Under the pieces are notes generated by a model that saw only the letters and a list, made by a program, of their open reading frames with translations, searched no databases and was not told the origin of the DNA. A stretch of 64,000 nucleotides of DNA. Source: Acidobacteriota bacterium. GTDB taxonomy: Bacteria; Acidobacteriota; Terriglobia; Terriglobales; Acidobacteriaceae. The stretch spans positions 1-64,000 of the forward strand of contig JAKBHH010000001.1 in the NCBI GenBank assembly GCA_021836865.1, read 5' to 3'. Below are positions 26,524-34,846 of this stretch, piece after piece (positions within the stretch are counted from its first letter, which is position 1; each line of letters begins with the position of its first letter). The position numbers were made by a program, and so were the translations under genes.

Positions 26524-27587
26524 CAGTCCGGAATCTGGTATTGCTCGGTGACGCTTGCGTGAAAGAGCAGGTAGGCGTTATTCACCACGACCTTTGCGCC
26601 TGCGGCAAGTCCACTCTCGATGAAGGTGTCCCATCCCGAGGCGGGTCCCGGCACCACTTCCTGGGGAACGTCTCCCTTGACGGTGTGGACCATGACCCAC
26701 CATTTACCTTGGTTCAAAATCAGCGCCCGCGTGGGTATCGCGACCAGCATTTGCCGTGGCAGATCGAGCGTGACCGTGCCGGCCTCGCCACTAAGCCATG
26801 CGACTTTGAGTGCGGCAGGACACAAAGCGATGGATTCGCCGCCGCCTGCTGTCAGCACGCCGGGGACCGAGCAGACTCGGACGGCAATAGGTCCGCTTCC
26901 GTCGGCAGGCGTGAAGCGGCCCGTCATTCCTGCCCGGATGGCGTTGAGGTCCGCCCCGTAATAAGCAGCGCGGAGCCACAAGCCATTGTCTGGCTGCAAA
27001 GTAACGATCGGCTGCCCGGCGCTCACCAGTTGACCGCTTGCGCCGTTGAGCGTAAGCACTGTGCCGTTCTCAGGCGCTGACACCGTCATCGTCTGCCGAA
27101 CGGAGTCGAGCCGGGATTGTGCATTGTCCAAAGCTGTTTGTGACTGGGCCTGCGTGTTTTCAGCCTGATGAACGGCCTGGCGCGTCGTCAGGTGAGCGGG
27201 GAATTGCTCGCTCAGGATTGCCAGCGACTTCTGTGCGGCTTCAAGCTGAGACCGGGCGCTTCGCACGTTGGCTTCGCTTTGCATCAGTAGCGTTCGCATG
27301 GTGGGGCCACCTAAATGCGCAAGCTCCTGCCCCGCCCGCACGTGCATGCCAGGCAAAACCTTCAGTCCCTCAACAACGCCTGCTTCTGCGGCGTCTACGG
27401 GAAGAACGCCGATAGGCTCGACCTGACCGTATGCATCCAGGTGAAAAGTGACGGGGTGAAGTTGCGCCACCACGGCATCGGCATCCGATGCCTGACCGGC
27501 AGCGGATGCGGCGAAGGCAAGCGATACCGCCGCGGCGATCCAGCGGAGAGGAACAATGCGCCGCGTACAAAAACGATGATCCTTCAT
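26523..27587 (-). CDS. RND periplasmic adaptor (HlyD/CzcB-like membrane fusion protein)
   Basis: The 354-residue adaptor links the permease to the outer membrane factor. A signal peptide (IVPLRWIAAAVSLAFAASAAG) is followed by half-lipoyl segments around HLDAYGQVEPIGVLPVDAAEAGVVEGLKVLPGMHVRAGQEL, an alpha-helical hairpin with LMQSEANVRSARSQLEAAQKS, a second half-lipoyl motif VSAPENGTVLTLNGASGQLVSAGQPIVTL, and beta-barrel segments. GAGGAG lies seven bases before the ATG at 27587. It is the first gene of the three-gene efflux operon. Confidence 0.9.
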   Translation of the reverse strand: MKDHRFCTRRIVPLRWIAAAVSLAFAASAAGQASDADAVVAQLHPVTFHLDAYGQVEPIGVLPVDAAEAGVVEGLKVLPGMHVRAGQELAHLGGPTMRTLLMQSEANVRSARSQLEAAQKSLAILSEQFPAHLTTRQAVHQAENTQAQSQTALDNAQSRLDSVRQTMTVSAPENGTVLTLNGASGQLVSAGQPIVTLQPDNGLWLRAAYYGADLNAIRAGMTGRFTPADGSGPIAVRVCSVPGVLTAGGGESIALCPAALKVAWLSGEAGTVTLDLPRQMLVAIPTRALILNQGKWWVMVHTVKGDVPQEVVPGPASGWDTFIESGLAAGAKVVVNNAYLLFHASVTEQYQIPD

Positions 27588-27684
27588 AGGGACTCCTCAT
27601 CATGTGAGTGCGGGAATCAAGCAGGACACAGGCGCAGGTTTGCGCGCCGGTGCTATTGCTTCCAGCGTGTGCTCACGGTGAGGA

Positions 27685-28002
27685 TCAGATTCGCAGAGGA
27701 ATGAGAGGCGGGCTTTCCGTTGGTCCTGGGAAAACGTTAAAGTCCGATCGCGATACCGGCGGCAGTTGGGCTGCCTGGTTGAAGCGATTCCTCAAACTCG
27801 CTGGAGCCGCAACATGGCGCAGCAACTTTGCCAGCGTGAGTACAAGACCTACGCCCGCAAAAAAGGCCGCAACATTGAGTTCCGTGTCGTTCGCCGGCAC
27901 GGTGGTTTGCGGATCCCAGTGGTCGAACAATTCCATCAATGGAGTGAGCGTAGCCAGGATCAGGACAAGATCGGCTGCGAGTTGGTAGAGGCGGCGCGGC
28001 AC
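27685..28002 (-). CDS. Small two-helix membrane protein
   Basis: This 105-residue protein has two clear hydrophobic helices, around QLAADLVLILATLTPLMELF and NVAAFFAGVGLVLTLAKLL, separated by the short polar loop DHWDPQTTVPANDTE. No family is recognised by name. It lies upstream of the efflux operon on the same strand, with about 100 bases between, and could be part of that unit. I prefer the GTG at 28002 to the longer frame from 28038; TAGTCT sits seven bases before it. Confidence 0.6.
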   Translation of the reverse strand: MPRRLYQLAADLVLILATLTPLMELFDHWDPQTTVPANDTELNVAAFFAGVGLVLTLAKLLRHVAAPASLRNRFNQAAQLPPVSRSDFNVFPGPTESPPLIPLRI

Positions 28003-28478
28003 TGGATCAAGACTAGTCGACCAGCGCCTCCGGTGCAAACACGGCCCACGTATCGCTCGGCAGGGGCTCAGTCATCCGCAGGAGTATCAGGCAATTGGTG
28101 CTGACAGCGCGATGGGCACGTTACCGGGTCCGACCAGCGTACACGTCGAAGGTGCGCAGAAGTCGTTCAGGCTCTGATGCCGATGGTCGGCGAAAGCAGA
28201 ATCGCTCCCGTACTCGACGTGCCGTGTGCCGATGTCTGGGTAATGAGATTCACACGCGGACGGGAATCCTGACGCCGGCCCGCACCGCTGGCAATCACAC
28301 GCATGGTCATGCGCATCCGGCCGACAGGTCATCCCACGCGCGCGCAGCACCGGGCCAGGGAGCCTCGCCATCGCCCGAAACCCGAGAAATCACAGAAAAA
28401 TCAAGGATTCGAGCGCGCTCCAAGACGCAATCCGCACCCTGCCCTGCGATAAACTTCTCTCTGAAAGGAAGTCTTTTC
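28003..28478. other. Intergenic region without a convincing gene
   Basis: About 475 bases lie between the divergent small membrane protein and the alcohol dehydrogenase. A minus-strand frame (28087-28371) is rich in His and Cys (HDHACDCQRC) but lacks a supported start and a recognised family. The dehydrogenase ribosome binding site (GAAAGGAA at 28463-28470) lies at the right end. Confidence 0.4.
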
Positions 28479-29525
28479 ATGCCCGCATCCAAAGGTTACG
28501 CAGCACAAAGCGCACAATCCCCGCTCGCCCCCTTCGCCTTCTCCCGCCGCGAGCCCGGACCGACCGAAATCGTCGTCGACATCCTCTACTGTGGCGTCTG
28601 CCACTCCGATCTCCACATGGCGCGCAACGAGTGGGGCAACGCCATCTACCCCATGGTCCCCGGCCACGAGATCGTCGGCCGCGTCACTGCGTTAGGCAGC
28701 GCGGTAAAGAAATTCAAGGTGGGCGAGACAGCCGCCGTCGGCGTCATCGTCGACTCCTGCCGCCACTGCCCGCCCTGCCAGCGCAACGAAGAGCACTTCT
28801 GCAACCAGGGCGCCACGCTCACCTACGCCGCCAAAGACCGCGTCGACGGCTCCATCACCATGGGCGGCTACTCCAGCAACTACGTCGTTGACGAGCGCTT
28901 CGCCCACACCGTCCCCGCCAACCTCAACCTCGCCGCCGTCGCGCCGCTGCTCTGCGCCGGCATCACCACCTACTCGCCGCTGCGCCACTGGAACGCCGGC
29001 CCCGGCAAAAAGGTCGGCATCATCGGCCTCGGCGGACTCGGCCACATGGCCCTCAAGTTTGCGCACTCGTTCGGCGCGCACGTCGTCCAGTTCACCACCA
29101 ACGACCGCAAGCGGGAAGACGCCCTCCGCCTCGGCGCCAATGAAGTCGTCCTCAGCAAAGACCCCGCGCAGATGAAGGCCCACGCCTCCTCCTTCGACTT
29201 CATCCTCGACTGCGTCTCCGCGCCCCACGCGCTCGACGACTACCTGCCCCTGCTCCGGCAGGACGGCACCCTCACCCTCGTCGGCCTGCCCGAAAAGCCG
29301 CCCGCCTTCGCGCCCTTCAACCTCATCACCGGCCGCCGCTCCATCGCCGGCTCCATGATCGGCGGCATGAAAGAGACCCAGCAGATGCTCGACTACTGCG
29401 GCCACCACAACATCGTCTCTGAAGTCGAAGTCATCCCCATCCAGAACATCAACGAAGCCTTCGAACGCATGCTCAAGCAAGATGTGAAATACCGCTTCGT
29501 CATCGACATGAGCTCGCTCAAGTAG
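28479..29525 (+). CDS. Zinc-dependent NAD(P)H alcohol/aldehyde dehydrogenase
   Basis: This 348-residue medium-chain dehydrogenase belongs to the cinnamyl-alcohol dehydrogenase/YahK-like group, which reduces aldehydes with NADPH. The catalytic zinc site is shown by CGVCHSDLH and GHEIVG near residues 45 and 68, the structural zinc site by C-x2-C-x2-C-x7-C (CRHCPPCQRNEEHFC), and the Rossmann fold by VGIIGLGGLGHMALKFA. A strong GAAAGGAA precedes the ATG at 28479. Substrate is not identified. Confidence 0.93.
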   Translation: MPASKGYAAQSAQSPLAPFAFSRREPGPTEIVVDILYCGVCHSDLHMARNEWGNAIYPMVPGHEIVGRVTALGSAVKKFKVGETAAVGVIVDSCRHCPPCQRNEEHFCNQGATLTYAAKDRVDGSITMGGYSSNYVVDERFAHTVPANLNLAAVAPLLCAGITTYSPLRHWNAGPGKKVGIIGLGGLGHMALKFAHSFGAHVVQFTTNDRKREDALRLGANEVVLSKDPAQMKAHASSFDFILDCVSAPHALDDYLPLLRQDGTLTLVGLPEKPPAFAPFNLITGRRSIAGSMIGGMKETQQMLDYCGHHNIVSEVEVIPIQNINEAFERMLKQDVKYRFVIDMSSLK

Positions 29526-29565
29526 CTCCCACTCGGCGACAATCACGTATCCCCACAAATTGGGT

Positions 29566-29594
29566 GCCCCGTCCTAGCTCTGCTAGGGCGGGAT
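29566..29594. repeat. REP-like palindrome A1
   Basis: GTCCTAGC and GCTAGGGC arms form an 11-bp stem with one G-T pair and a 3-base loop, preceded by GGTGCCC. It is the first of four related units around the RAYT gene. Confidence 0.75.
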
Positions 29595-29660
29595 ATCCCA
29601 CACTTCCCCCACCACAATCTGAGTTCTCTTCCGACGACATCCGTTCGCCCACAACTGGGG

Positions 29661-29691
29661 GTGCCCCGTCCAAGCTCCGATTGGGCGGGAT
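29661..29691. repeat. REP-like palindrome A2
   Basis: A 9-bp stem (CCCGTCCAA with TTGGGCGGG, one G-T pair) preceded by CCCACAACTG and GTGCC. Same orientation as A1, upstream of the RAYT gene. Confidence 0.75.
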
Positions 29692-29749
29692 GCGACACAC
29701 ACTCCCCCCGCCGCAGTCGGTGTATCCTTCGGACGTCGAGGCTCCACGC

Positions 29750-30298
29750 GTGCCATCAGTACTCCATCGATTCCACGGGACTGGTGATCTGCATTTCGTC
29801 ACCTTCAGTTGCTACCGCCGGCAACAGAAGCTGGGCACGGCAGACGCGCGAGCGCGCTTCGAGCGCTCACTGGAACAGACGCGCCGCGCCTACAGATTCG
29901 GCGTCATCGGCTACGTCGTCATGCCCGAGCACGTTCACCTGCTGTTGAGCGAGCCACCCGACAAGCAGCTTTCGACAGCGCTGCAGGCGCTCAAGCAGTC
30001 TGTTGCGCGGTCGTTGGCCCTGCGCGCGGCGGAGCCCTTCTGGCAGGCCCGCTATTACGACTTCAACGTCAGGACAGCAAAGAAGCAGAAGGAAAAGCTG
30101 AAGTATCTGCACCGCAATCCGGTCGCGCGCGGCCTGGTCGAGAAGCCAGAGGACTGGCCGTGGTCAAGCTTCCCGCACTACCTCACCGGCGTCGAAGGAA
30201 CCGTCGAAATCGAATCGCAATGGACCGCGTGGAAGCGTGAACAGACGGGCCTCCGGCTGCCAATCAGACGTGGTCCGGTTCAACACTTCCCGCCCTAG
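29750..30298 (+). CDS. REP-associated tyrosine transposase (RAYT)
   Basis: This 182-residue Y1 transposase-like HUH protein processes single-stranded hairpins of REP sequences. It starts MPSVLHRFHGTGDLHFVTFSC, with the HUH metal-binding motif in VMPEHVHLLL near residue 60 and the likely catalytic tyrosine in KYLHRNPVARGLV near residue 117, followed by WSSFPHYLTG. I choose GTG at 29750 because longer frames translate through the REP palindromes. Two direct palindromes precede the gene and one inverted copy directly follows it, the arrangement expected of a REPtron. The protein looks intact and possibly active. Confidence 0.92.
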   Translation: MPSVLHRFHGTGDLHFVTFSCYRRQQKLGTADARARFERSLEQTRRAYRFGVIGYVVMPEHVHLLLSEPPDKQLSTALQALKQSVARSLALRAAEPFWQARYYDFNVRTAKKQKEKLKYLHRNPVARGLVEKPEDWPWSSFPHYLTGVEGTVEIESQWTAWKREQTGLRLPIRRGPVQHFPP

Positions 30299-30316
30299 CA
30301 AAGCTAGGACGGGGCA
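30287..30316. repeat. REP-like palindrome A3 (inverted)
   Basis: CCCGCCCTAGC and GCTAGGACGGG form the same stem as A1 but in the opposite orientation, overlapping the end of the RAYT gene. Confidence 0.75.
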
Positions 30317-30406
30317 CCCCGCACCCCGGTTCAGGGCGCGCCACCCGCCTCTAAACCCGACCGATGGATGTACAGTGTTTGAATATGAAATTGGAGGAGA
30401 TGGAAA

Positions 30407-30586
30407 ATGGCGGACCGGGCACCGAGTAAAGAAACATGGAACGAAATCAACGAGACCGTTCTGAAGATTAAGAGACGCGCAAGGAAAGACAACGACATCG
30501 AAGGAATCAAAGACGCGGAAAGGTTGGACGCTTTGCTTCAAGGCCTTGGAATCGATCTTATGCTGGAAGGCTGGAAAGCTGAGTAA
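30407..30586 (+). CDS. Small hypothetical protein, 59 residues
   Basis: An ATG at 30407 is preceded by GGAGGA at good spacing and opens a frame of 59 residues, beginning MADRAPSKETWNEINETVL and ending LMLEGWKAE. It is highly charged, helical and rich in Lys and Glu, with no membrane segment. Its codons are less GC-rich than those of the surrounding genes, and the following gene starts 78 bases later. Function unknown. Confidence 0.6.
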   Translation: MADRAPSKETWNEINETVLKIKRRARKDNDIEGIKDAERLDALLQGLGIDLMLEGWKAE

Positions 30587-30664
30587 GAACATTGCAAGGA
30601 GAGCCGTGTTCCATACAGCCCATCGGGGTTGAACAAGTAGCCCAAGCCGGGACCGGAGAATGAC

Positions 30665-31156
30665 GTGAACCTCAACGAAGGTACAAGACGGTTGGCCCTG
30701 CTCCTAGGCGGCGCGGGAGCCATTCTCTGCGGTATGCTCTCATATACGCATCTGCAATCCGTTATGCGCCGGAAAGCGGACAACAACCGCTTTGAGCAAT
30801 TGGCAAATTCTGAGCTTGTATCCCGCGCGCGTCAGATGGAGCAAGGGGAACAAGCGCCGCCTAAAGGCTGGCCTCCCACTGTCCCTTATGCCCATCATTT
30901 CCATTACTCCACTGAAGTGGACGAAGGTGGGATTAAGAAGATCTACTGGAACAGAAGATATGAAGTCGAAACCATTGAGACAGCAGACGGCCAAGGGCTT
31001 CATCCGATGCCAGCGCCCAGCGCGTGGTCCTATGTCGTAATCGCAATGCTCCCCTTGTTCGGATTCGTTGTCCCGTGGTGCGCAGTCCGCGCAATCGACT
31101 GGGTAGGAACTGGCTTTGCCGAAGGTTCTCAAGGACGGGTGGGCGGCCCACCCTAA
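30665..31156 (+). CDS. Hypothetical protein with two transmembrane helices
   Basis: The 163-residue product has hydrophobic helices near residues 8-27 and 120-140 with a polar domain of about 90 residues between them. GGAG precedes the GTG at 30665. Its codon use is AT-richer than the neighbours, as in the small gene just before it, so both may have been acquired together. I do not recognise the family. Confidence 0.6.
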   Translation: MNLNEGTRRLALLLGGAGAILCGMLSYTHLQSVMRRKADNNRFEQLANSELVSRARQMEQGEQAPPKGWPPTVPYAHHFHYSTEVDEGGIKKIYWNRRYEVETIETADGQGLHPMPAPSAWSYVVIAMLPLFGFVVPWCAVRAIDWVGTGFAEGSQGRVGGPP

Positions 31157-31187
31157 CCCTCCCAGCGTCCGTTCCCCCACAACTGCG

Positions 31188-31219
31188 GGTGCCCCGTCCT
31201 AGCTCCGCTAGGGCGGGAT
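31188..31219. repeat. REP-like palindrome A4
   Basis: Same orientation and stem as A1, with the same CCCACAACTG leader sequence shared with A2. Confidence 0.75.
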
Positions 31220-31320
31220 ACAACACCCTCTCCCTTACCACGCACCCCCATCCTTGACACCCCGCCCCGCGCGTCTTTATGGTTGCCCCAATCCATCCCA
31301 CGCTCGCCAGCAGGATATCC

Positions 31321-31425
31321 ATGAAGCTCGCCGACCAGACCGGAGCCATCCTCACCGACGCCCACTTCCTCATCCCGCTCGCCGTCTTCTGCGTCGGCCT
31401 AGCCCTGCTCATCACCCTGCGCTGA
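31321..31425 (+). CDS. Small single-helix membrane peptide, 34 residues
   Basis: ATG at 31321 with AGGA upstream encodes 34 residues, with a hydrophobic helix around FLIPLAVFCVGLALLITL preceded by MKLADQTGAILTDAH. It ends 10 bases before the sugar-permease start codon, so it may be a transporter micro-subunit or a leader peptide coupled to permease translation. No homolog can be claimed. Confidence 0.5.
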   Translation: MKLADQTGAILTDAHFLIPLAVFCVGLALLITLR

Positions 31426-31435
31426 AGCCACCACC

Positions 31436-32737
31436 TTGCCGCCCGCCGCCCATCCGCAGCCTGACCAACACGCCCGCCACCCCGCGCACCACCTCGGCGT
31501 CCTCTGCGCTCTCGCCGCCGGCGCATGGCTCGGCGCCGCCGAAGCCCCTACCAAGCTCGTCAACTCCGGCCTCTCGCCCTACGCCGTCTCCCTCTGCATG
31601 GTCGCCGGCGTCTTCCTCGCCCGCTGGACGCTCCCCACCCTCTTCCAGGGCACCCGCCAGGTCTTCGCCGACCTCGCCCGCAACCGCCACCTCATCCCCA
31701 TCGCCATCCTCGCCGGCATGTTGTGGGCCGTCGCCAACACCCTCACCGTCTTCGCCATCCGCGACGTCGGCCTCGCCATCGCCTTCCCCATCTGGAACAC
31801 CAACACCCTCATCGGCATCCTCTGGGGCCGCCTGCTCTTCGGCGAGCTCAAAGGCGCCAGCCCGCGCAACGTCGCCAAGGTCGTCCTCGGCGCCACGGCC
31901 ATCGTCGCTGCCGCCATGCTCCTCGGCTTCAGCACCATCCACTCCAGCGGCCCCCACGCCACCCGCGCCGCCTCCGGCATCCTCGCCGCCCTCGGCGCCA
32001 GCCTCCTCTGGGGAACCATGTATGTCCCCTACCGCAAGGCCTATCTCAGCGGCATGAACCCGCTCTCCTTCGTCACCATCTTCACCATCGGCGAACTCGC
32101 CACCGTCCTCCTCCTCGCCCTCGCCTTCGACCCCTCCGGCGCCGCCGCCGTCCTCCACTCGCCGCGCATCCGGCCCATGCTGTTCTGGCTGTTTCTGGGC
32201 GGCTTCGTCTGGGTCATCGGCGACATCTTCCAGCAGTACGCCACCAAATACCTCGGCATCGGCCGCGCCATCCCCCTTTCCAACACCAATCAGCTCTGGG
32301 GACTCGCCTGGGGCGCGCTCGTCTTTGGCGAGCTGGCCCACGCCGACGCCATGCACCGCCTCTTCGTCGTCGCCGGCTCCGTCGTCATGATCCTCGGCGC
32401 GCTCGCCGTCTCCACCGCCATCGCCACTGAGCGCGAACACGCCTCCACCCGCGCCGCGCTCCACCGCGAGTGCGCCCGCTACGGCCTCGATCCTGCCCTC
32501 GTCCTCGCCGCCTACCTCGGCGTCGCGCCCGTCTCCGGCAGCATGCGAGCGTCTCGCGCCTGGTGGGACCTGATCATCGTCGTCGTCGCCGCCGGCCTCT
32601 TCGTCACCCTCGGCCTCCACGCCGGCATCCCCGCCCTCCCGCTCAACCTCCGCTGGACCGCCGCCCTCGCCGCACTCCTCATCCTCACCGCCACCACCGC
32701 CGCCTACCGCCTCTGGTCCCAAACCCGCTTCGAATAA
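31436..32737 (+). CDS. GRP-family sugar permease (RhaT/DMT superfamily)
   Basis: The 433-residue protein has about ten transmembrane helices in the drug/metabolite transporter superfamily. Two internal repeats show the glucose/ribose porter signature: GLAIAFPIWNTNTLIGILWGRLLFGEL and GIGRAIPLSNTNQLWGLAWGALVFGEL. Such proteins import sugars by proton or cation coupling. The start is the TTG at 31436, uncertain but the first codon of the conserved stretch. A hydrophilic segment after helix nine (REHASTRAALHRECARYGLD) is unusual. It probably feeds the nearby carbohydrate enzymes, but the sugar is unknown. Confidence 0.85.
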   Translation: MPPAAHPQPDQHARHPAHHLGVLCALAAGAWLGAAEAPTKLVNSGLSPYAVSLCMVAGVFLARWTLPTLFQGTRQVFADLARNRHLIPIAILAGMLWAVANTLTVFAIRDVGLAIAFPIWNTNTLIGILWGRLLFGELKGASPRNVAKVVLGATAIVAAAMLLGFSTIHSSGPHATRAASGILAALGASLLWGTMYVPYRKAYLSGMNPLSFVTIFTIGELATVLLLALAFDPSGAAAVLHSPRIRPMLFWLFLGGFVWVIGDIFQQYATKYLGIGRAIPLSNTNQLWGLAWGALVFGELAHADAMHRLFVVAGSVVMILGALAVSTAIATEREHASTRAALHRECARYGLDPALVLAAYLGVAPVSGSMRASRAWWDLIIVVVAAGLFVTLGLHAGIPALPLNLRWTAALAALLILTATTAAYRLWSQTRFE

Positions 32738-32761
32738 AAAATGAGGGTGCCAGAAAAAAGT

Positions 32762-32808
32762 GGGTGCCCCATCCATGGCGTTCGCGCAGCGGACGACATG
32801 GGTGGGAG
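32762..32808. repeat. REP-like palindrome B1
   Basis: The outer stem CCCATCCATG with CATGGGTGGG (one G-T pair) encloses a variable centre, preceded by GGGTGCC. Confidence 0.7.
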
Positions 32809-32965
32809 ACCACGAACCTCATCCCGCCACAGAAAAGCCGGGCGCACTCTCGCTTCTGAGGCCTGAGACAGCACCCACCCCGCCCCGCCACCACCCAGGA
32901 ATGGTCCGCGCGTGTTCTGGAGCACATGCGCTTCAACCTCGATAGGCAGCCATCCGCCCCCTCGA

Positions 32966-32981
32966 CGTGACACCCATCACA
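32966..32981. promoter_or_regulatory. CRP/FNR-like operator
   Basis: CGTGA-N6-TCACA matches the CRP consensus TGTGA-N6-TCACA in nine of ten positions. It lies about 140 bases upstream of the nine-haem cytochrome start. A regulator of the CRP/FNR family is plausible for a respiratory gene, but no regulator gene is nearby. Confidence 0.45.
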
Positions 32982-33121
32982 GACCACGGCAATTCGCTCT
33001 GGCTTTAATGATGGGCAGACAAAAATCGATCGTCAGCCCCACAACTTCGCTCCTTCCCAGTGAGCCTGCTTTTGTTGTCCTCGCCTGCCTTGGCTGGAAC
33101 CTCCAGAGGAGGATGTCGACA

Positions 33122-34789
33122 ATGAAGCGACTGGCTTCGCTCGTGATGCTGGGCATCCTGCTGGGTCTCTTGTCGTGCAATACGTTGCATAACAATGGAG
33201 ACAACACCGGAACGACGCCTTCCACACCCTCCCCGACCAACCCCGCGCCCGCACCAGCAGGCAACTACATCGTGACCGCCTGGAGCGAGCTGGGCATGCA
33301 CTGCATCGACGGCAAGGACTACTCCATCTTTGCCGTGCTTCCGCCGTACAACACGCTCCACGCACAGGTCATGCAGCGCGGCGATCCACCTGCACTGGTC
33401 ACCGGCGTGACGGTCACCTATCAGGCCATCCCAGATACGACCGGGTCCACCAACACCTCCAGCGCGCGCAAGACGAACTTCTGGACCTACGTCCACACGC
33501 TTTTCCTCACCAGCGCCAGCCCGGATGTGGGCTTGACCGGCAATCCCGTACAGAGCAACACACCCCGGCCCATGAGTTACAACAGCGCGTTGGGCGCGTG
33601 GGAGGCCACCGCCATTCCGACGATTCCCTACGACGACGCAGGCAACCGCAACCCGTATCCCATGGTCAAATTGGTGGCAAAGGACGCCTCGGGCAACGTC
33701 CTCGCCCGCACCACGGCTGTGCTGGCCGTGAGCGACGAGATGACCTGCTCCACATGCCACGCTTCGGGAAGCAATACCGCGGCGGAGCCAGCCTCCGGGT
33801 GGGAGAACAATCCCGATCCCGCAAAGGACGTGAAGCTGAACATCCTCAAGAAGCACGACGATCGCTGGGATGTTTCGTCCTATCTGTCCACGCTCCAGAG
33901 CGCGGGTTACACCTACCAGGCGAGTCTCTATCAGACCGCGAAAGCGGGCACGCCGATTTTGTGCGCGGCCTGCCATGCGACCAATGCCTTGAGCGCTCCC
34001 GGTCTCTCCGGCATCAAGCCTCTCACCCAGGACATGCACACCCTGCACGCCCCGGTCATCAATCCGTCCACCGGCGCCAGCCTGGACAACGCCACCACGC
34101 CCTATGCCTCCTGCTATCTCTGCCATCCTGGGCCGCAAACCAAATGCCAGCGCGGCGCGATGAACAAAACAGCCTGCTATGACTGCCACGGAAATCTCTC
34201 CGCGGTCGGCGCGGCAAACCGCGAAGGCTGGCTCGACTTACCTTCCTGTCAGATGTGCCACAACACCAGCACGCGCTACCCCACCACATTTGCTTCGCCC
34301 GGCGTGTTTCGCACCACAACGGACACAACCTTCGCCACCAATCCCAACAAGCCCTCCGCAGGCAAAAGCCTTTATCGCTTCAGCACCGGCCACGGAGGAG
34401 TCTACTGCTCCGGCTGCCACGGCGCGCAGCATGCGGAGTATCCGACCCTGCAGGCGAATGACAATTTGTACAGCACCGGCCTGCAGGGATACAACGGCAA
34501 GATCGTTGAGTGCACGGTATGCCACGTGAGCATGCCGTCCACGGCAACCGGTGGTCCGCACGGCCTGCACACCATTGGCCAGGGGTGGGTCAGCCAGCAT
34601 CCGCAGTACGCGAGCAACGGCGGCTACACAAAGTGCGCCTATTGCCACGGCTCCACGTACACGGGCTCGCCGCTCTCTGCGGTCGCCACTGCGCGCACCT
34701 TCACCGCGGGAGACAGCGGCACAAAGACCTTTGCCGCCGGTCACCAGGTGAGCTGCTACGACTGCCACAACGGCCCAACGGGAGACTGA
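33122..34789 (+). CDS. Nine-haem c-type cytochrome lipoprotein
   Basis: This 555-residue protein begins with a lipoprotein signal ending L-L-G-L-L-S-C. After a Pro/Thr linker comes an N-terminal domain with NYIVTAWSELGMHCIDG and PPYNTLHAQVM. Nine C-x2-C-H haem motifs follow (CSTCH, CAACH, CYLCH, CYDCH, CQMCH, CSGCH, CTVCH, CAYCH, CYDCH). Such proteins carry electrons across the outer membrane or to extracellular acceptors. The ATG at 33122 is preceded by AGAGGAGG at good spacing; an upstream ATG would sit on top of that sequence. No partner porin or cytochrome is adjacent. Lower GC than its neighbours. Family named from haem motifs only. Confidence 0.88.
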   Translation: MKRLASLVMLGILLGLLSCNTLHNNGDNTGTTPSTPSPTNPAPAPAGNYIVTAWSELGMHCIDGKDYSIFAVLPPYNTLHAQVMQRGDPPALVTGVTVTYQAIPDTTGSTNTSSARKTNFWTYVHTLFLTSASPDVGLTGNPVQSNTPRPMSYNSALGAWEATAIPTIPYDDAGNRNPYPMVKLVAKDASGNVLARTTAVLAVSDEMTCSTCHASGSNTAAEPASGWENNPDPAKDVKLNILKKHDDRWDVSSYLSTLQSAGYTYQASLYQTAKAGTPILCAACHATNALSAPGLSGIKPLTQDMHTLHAPVINPSTGASLDNATTPYASCYLCHPGPQTKCQRGAMNKTACYDCHGNLSAVGAANREGWLDLPSCQMCHNTSTRYPTTFASPGVFRTTTDTTFATNPNKPSAGKSLYRFSTGHGGVYCSGCHGAQHAEYPTLQANDNLYSTGLQGYNGKIVECTVCHVSMPSTATGGPHGLHTIGQGWVSQHPQYASNGGYTKCAYCHGSTYTGSPLSAVATARTFTAGDSGTKTFAAGHQVSCYDCHNGPTGD

Positions 34790-34834
34790 AGGCTTCGGGG
34801 TCTGGCTCGCGCACCCGCTCACCCCGCGCGCCAT

Positions 34835-34840
34835 TACAAT
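34835..34840 (+). promoter_or_regulatory. TACAAT box of leaderless PfkB gene
   Basis: TACAAT ends exactly six bases before the ATG at 34847, and no Shine-Dalgarno is seen. Confidence 0.55.
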
Positions 34841-34846
34841 ACACCC

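Larger units (their letters stand above)
32738..33121. other. Intergenic region with a repeat and a CRP-like site
   Basis: About 380 bases hold a B-type repeat (32762-32808), a possible CRP/FNR-like operator (32966-32981) and, at the right end, AGAGGAGG before the cytochrome start. No gene is recognised; the longer upstream frame is not conserved. Confidence 0.6.

Noticed and set aside
31412-32776. 454-residue minus-strand frame over the sugar permease
   Set aside because: Its Gly/Glu/Asp-rich sequence is the antisense of GC-rich membrane-protein codons; the plus strand has clear permease motifs.
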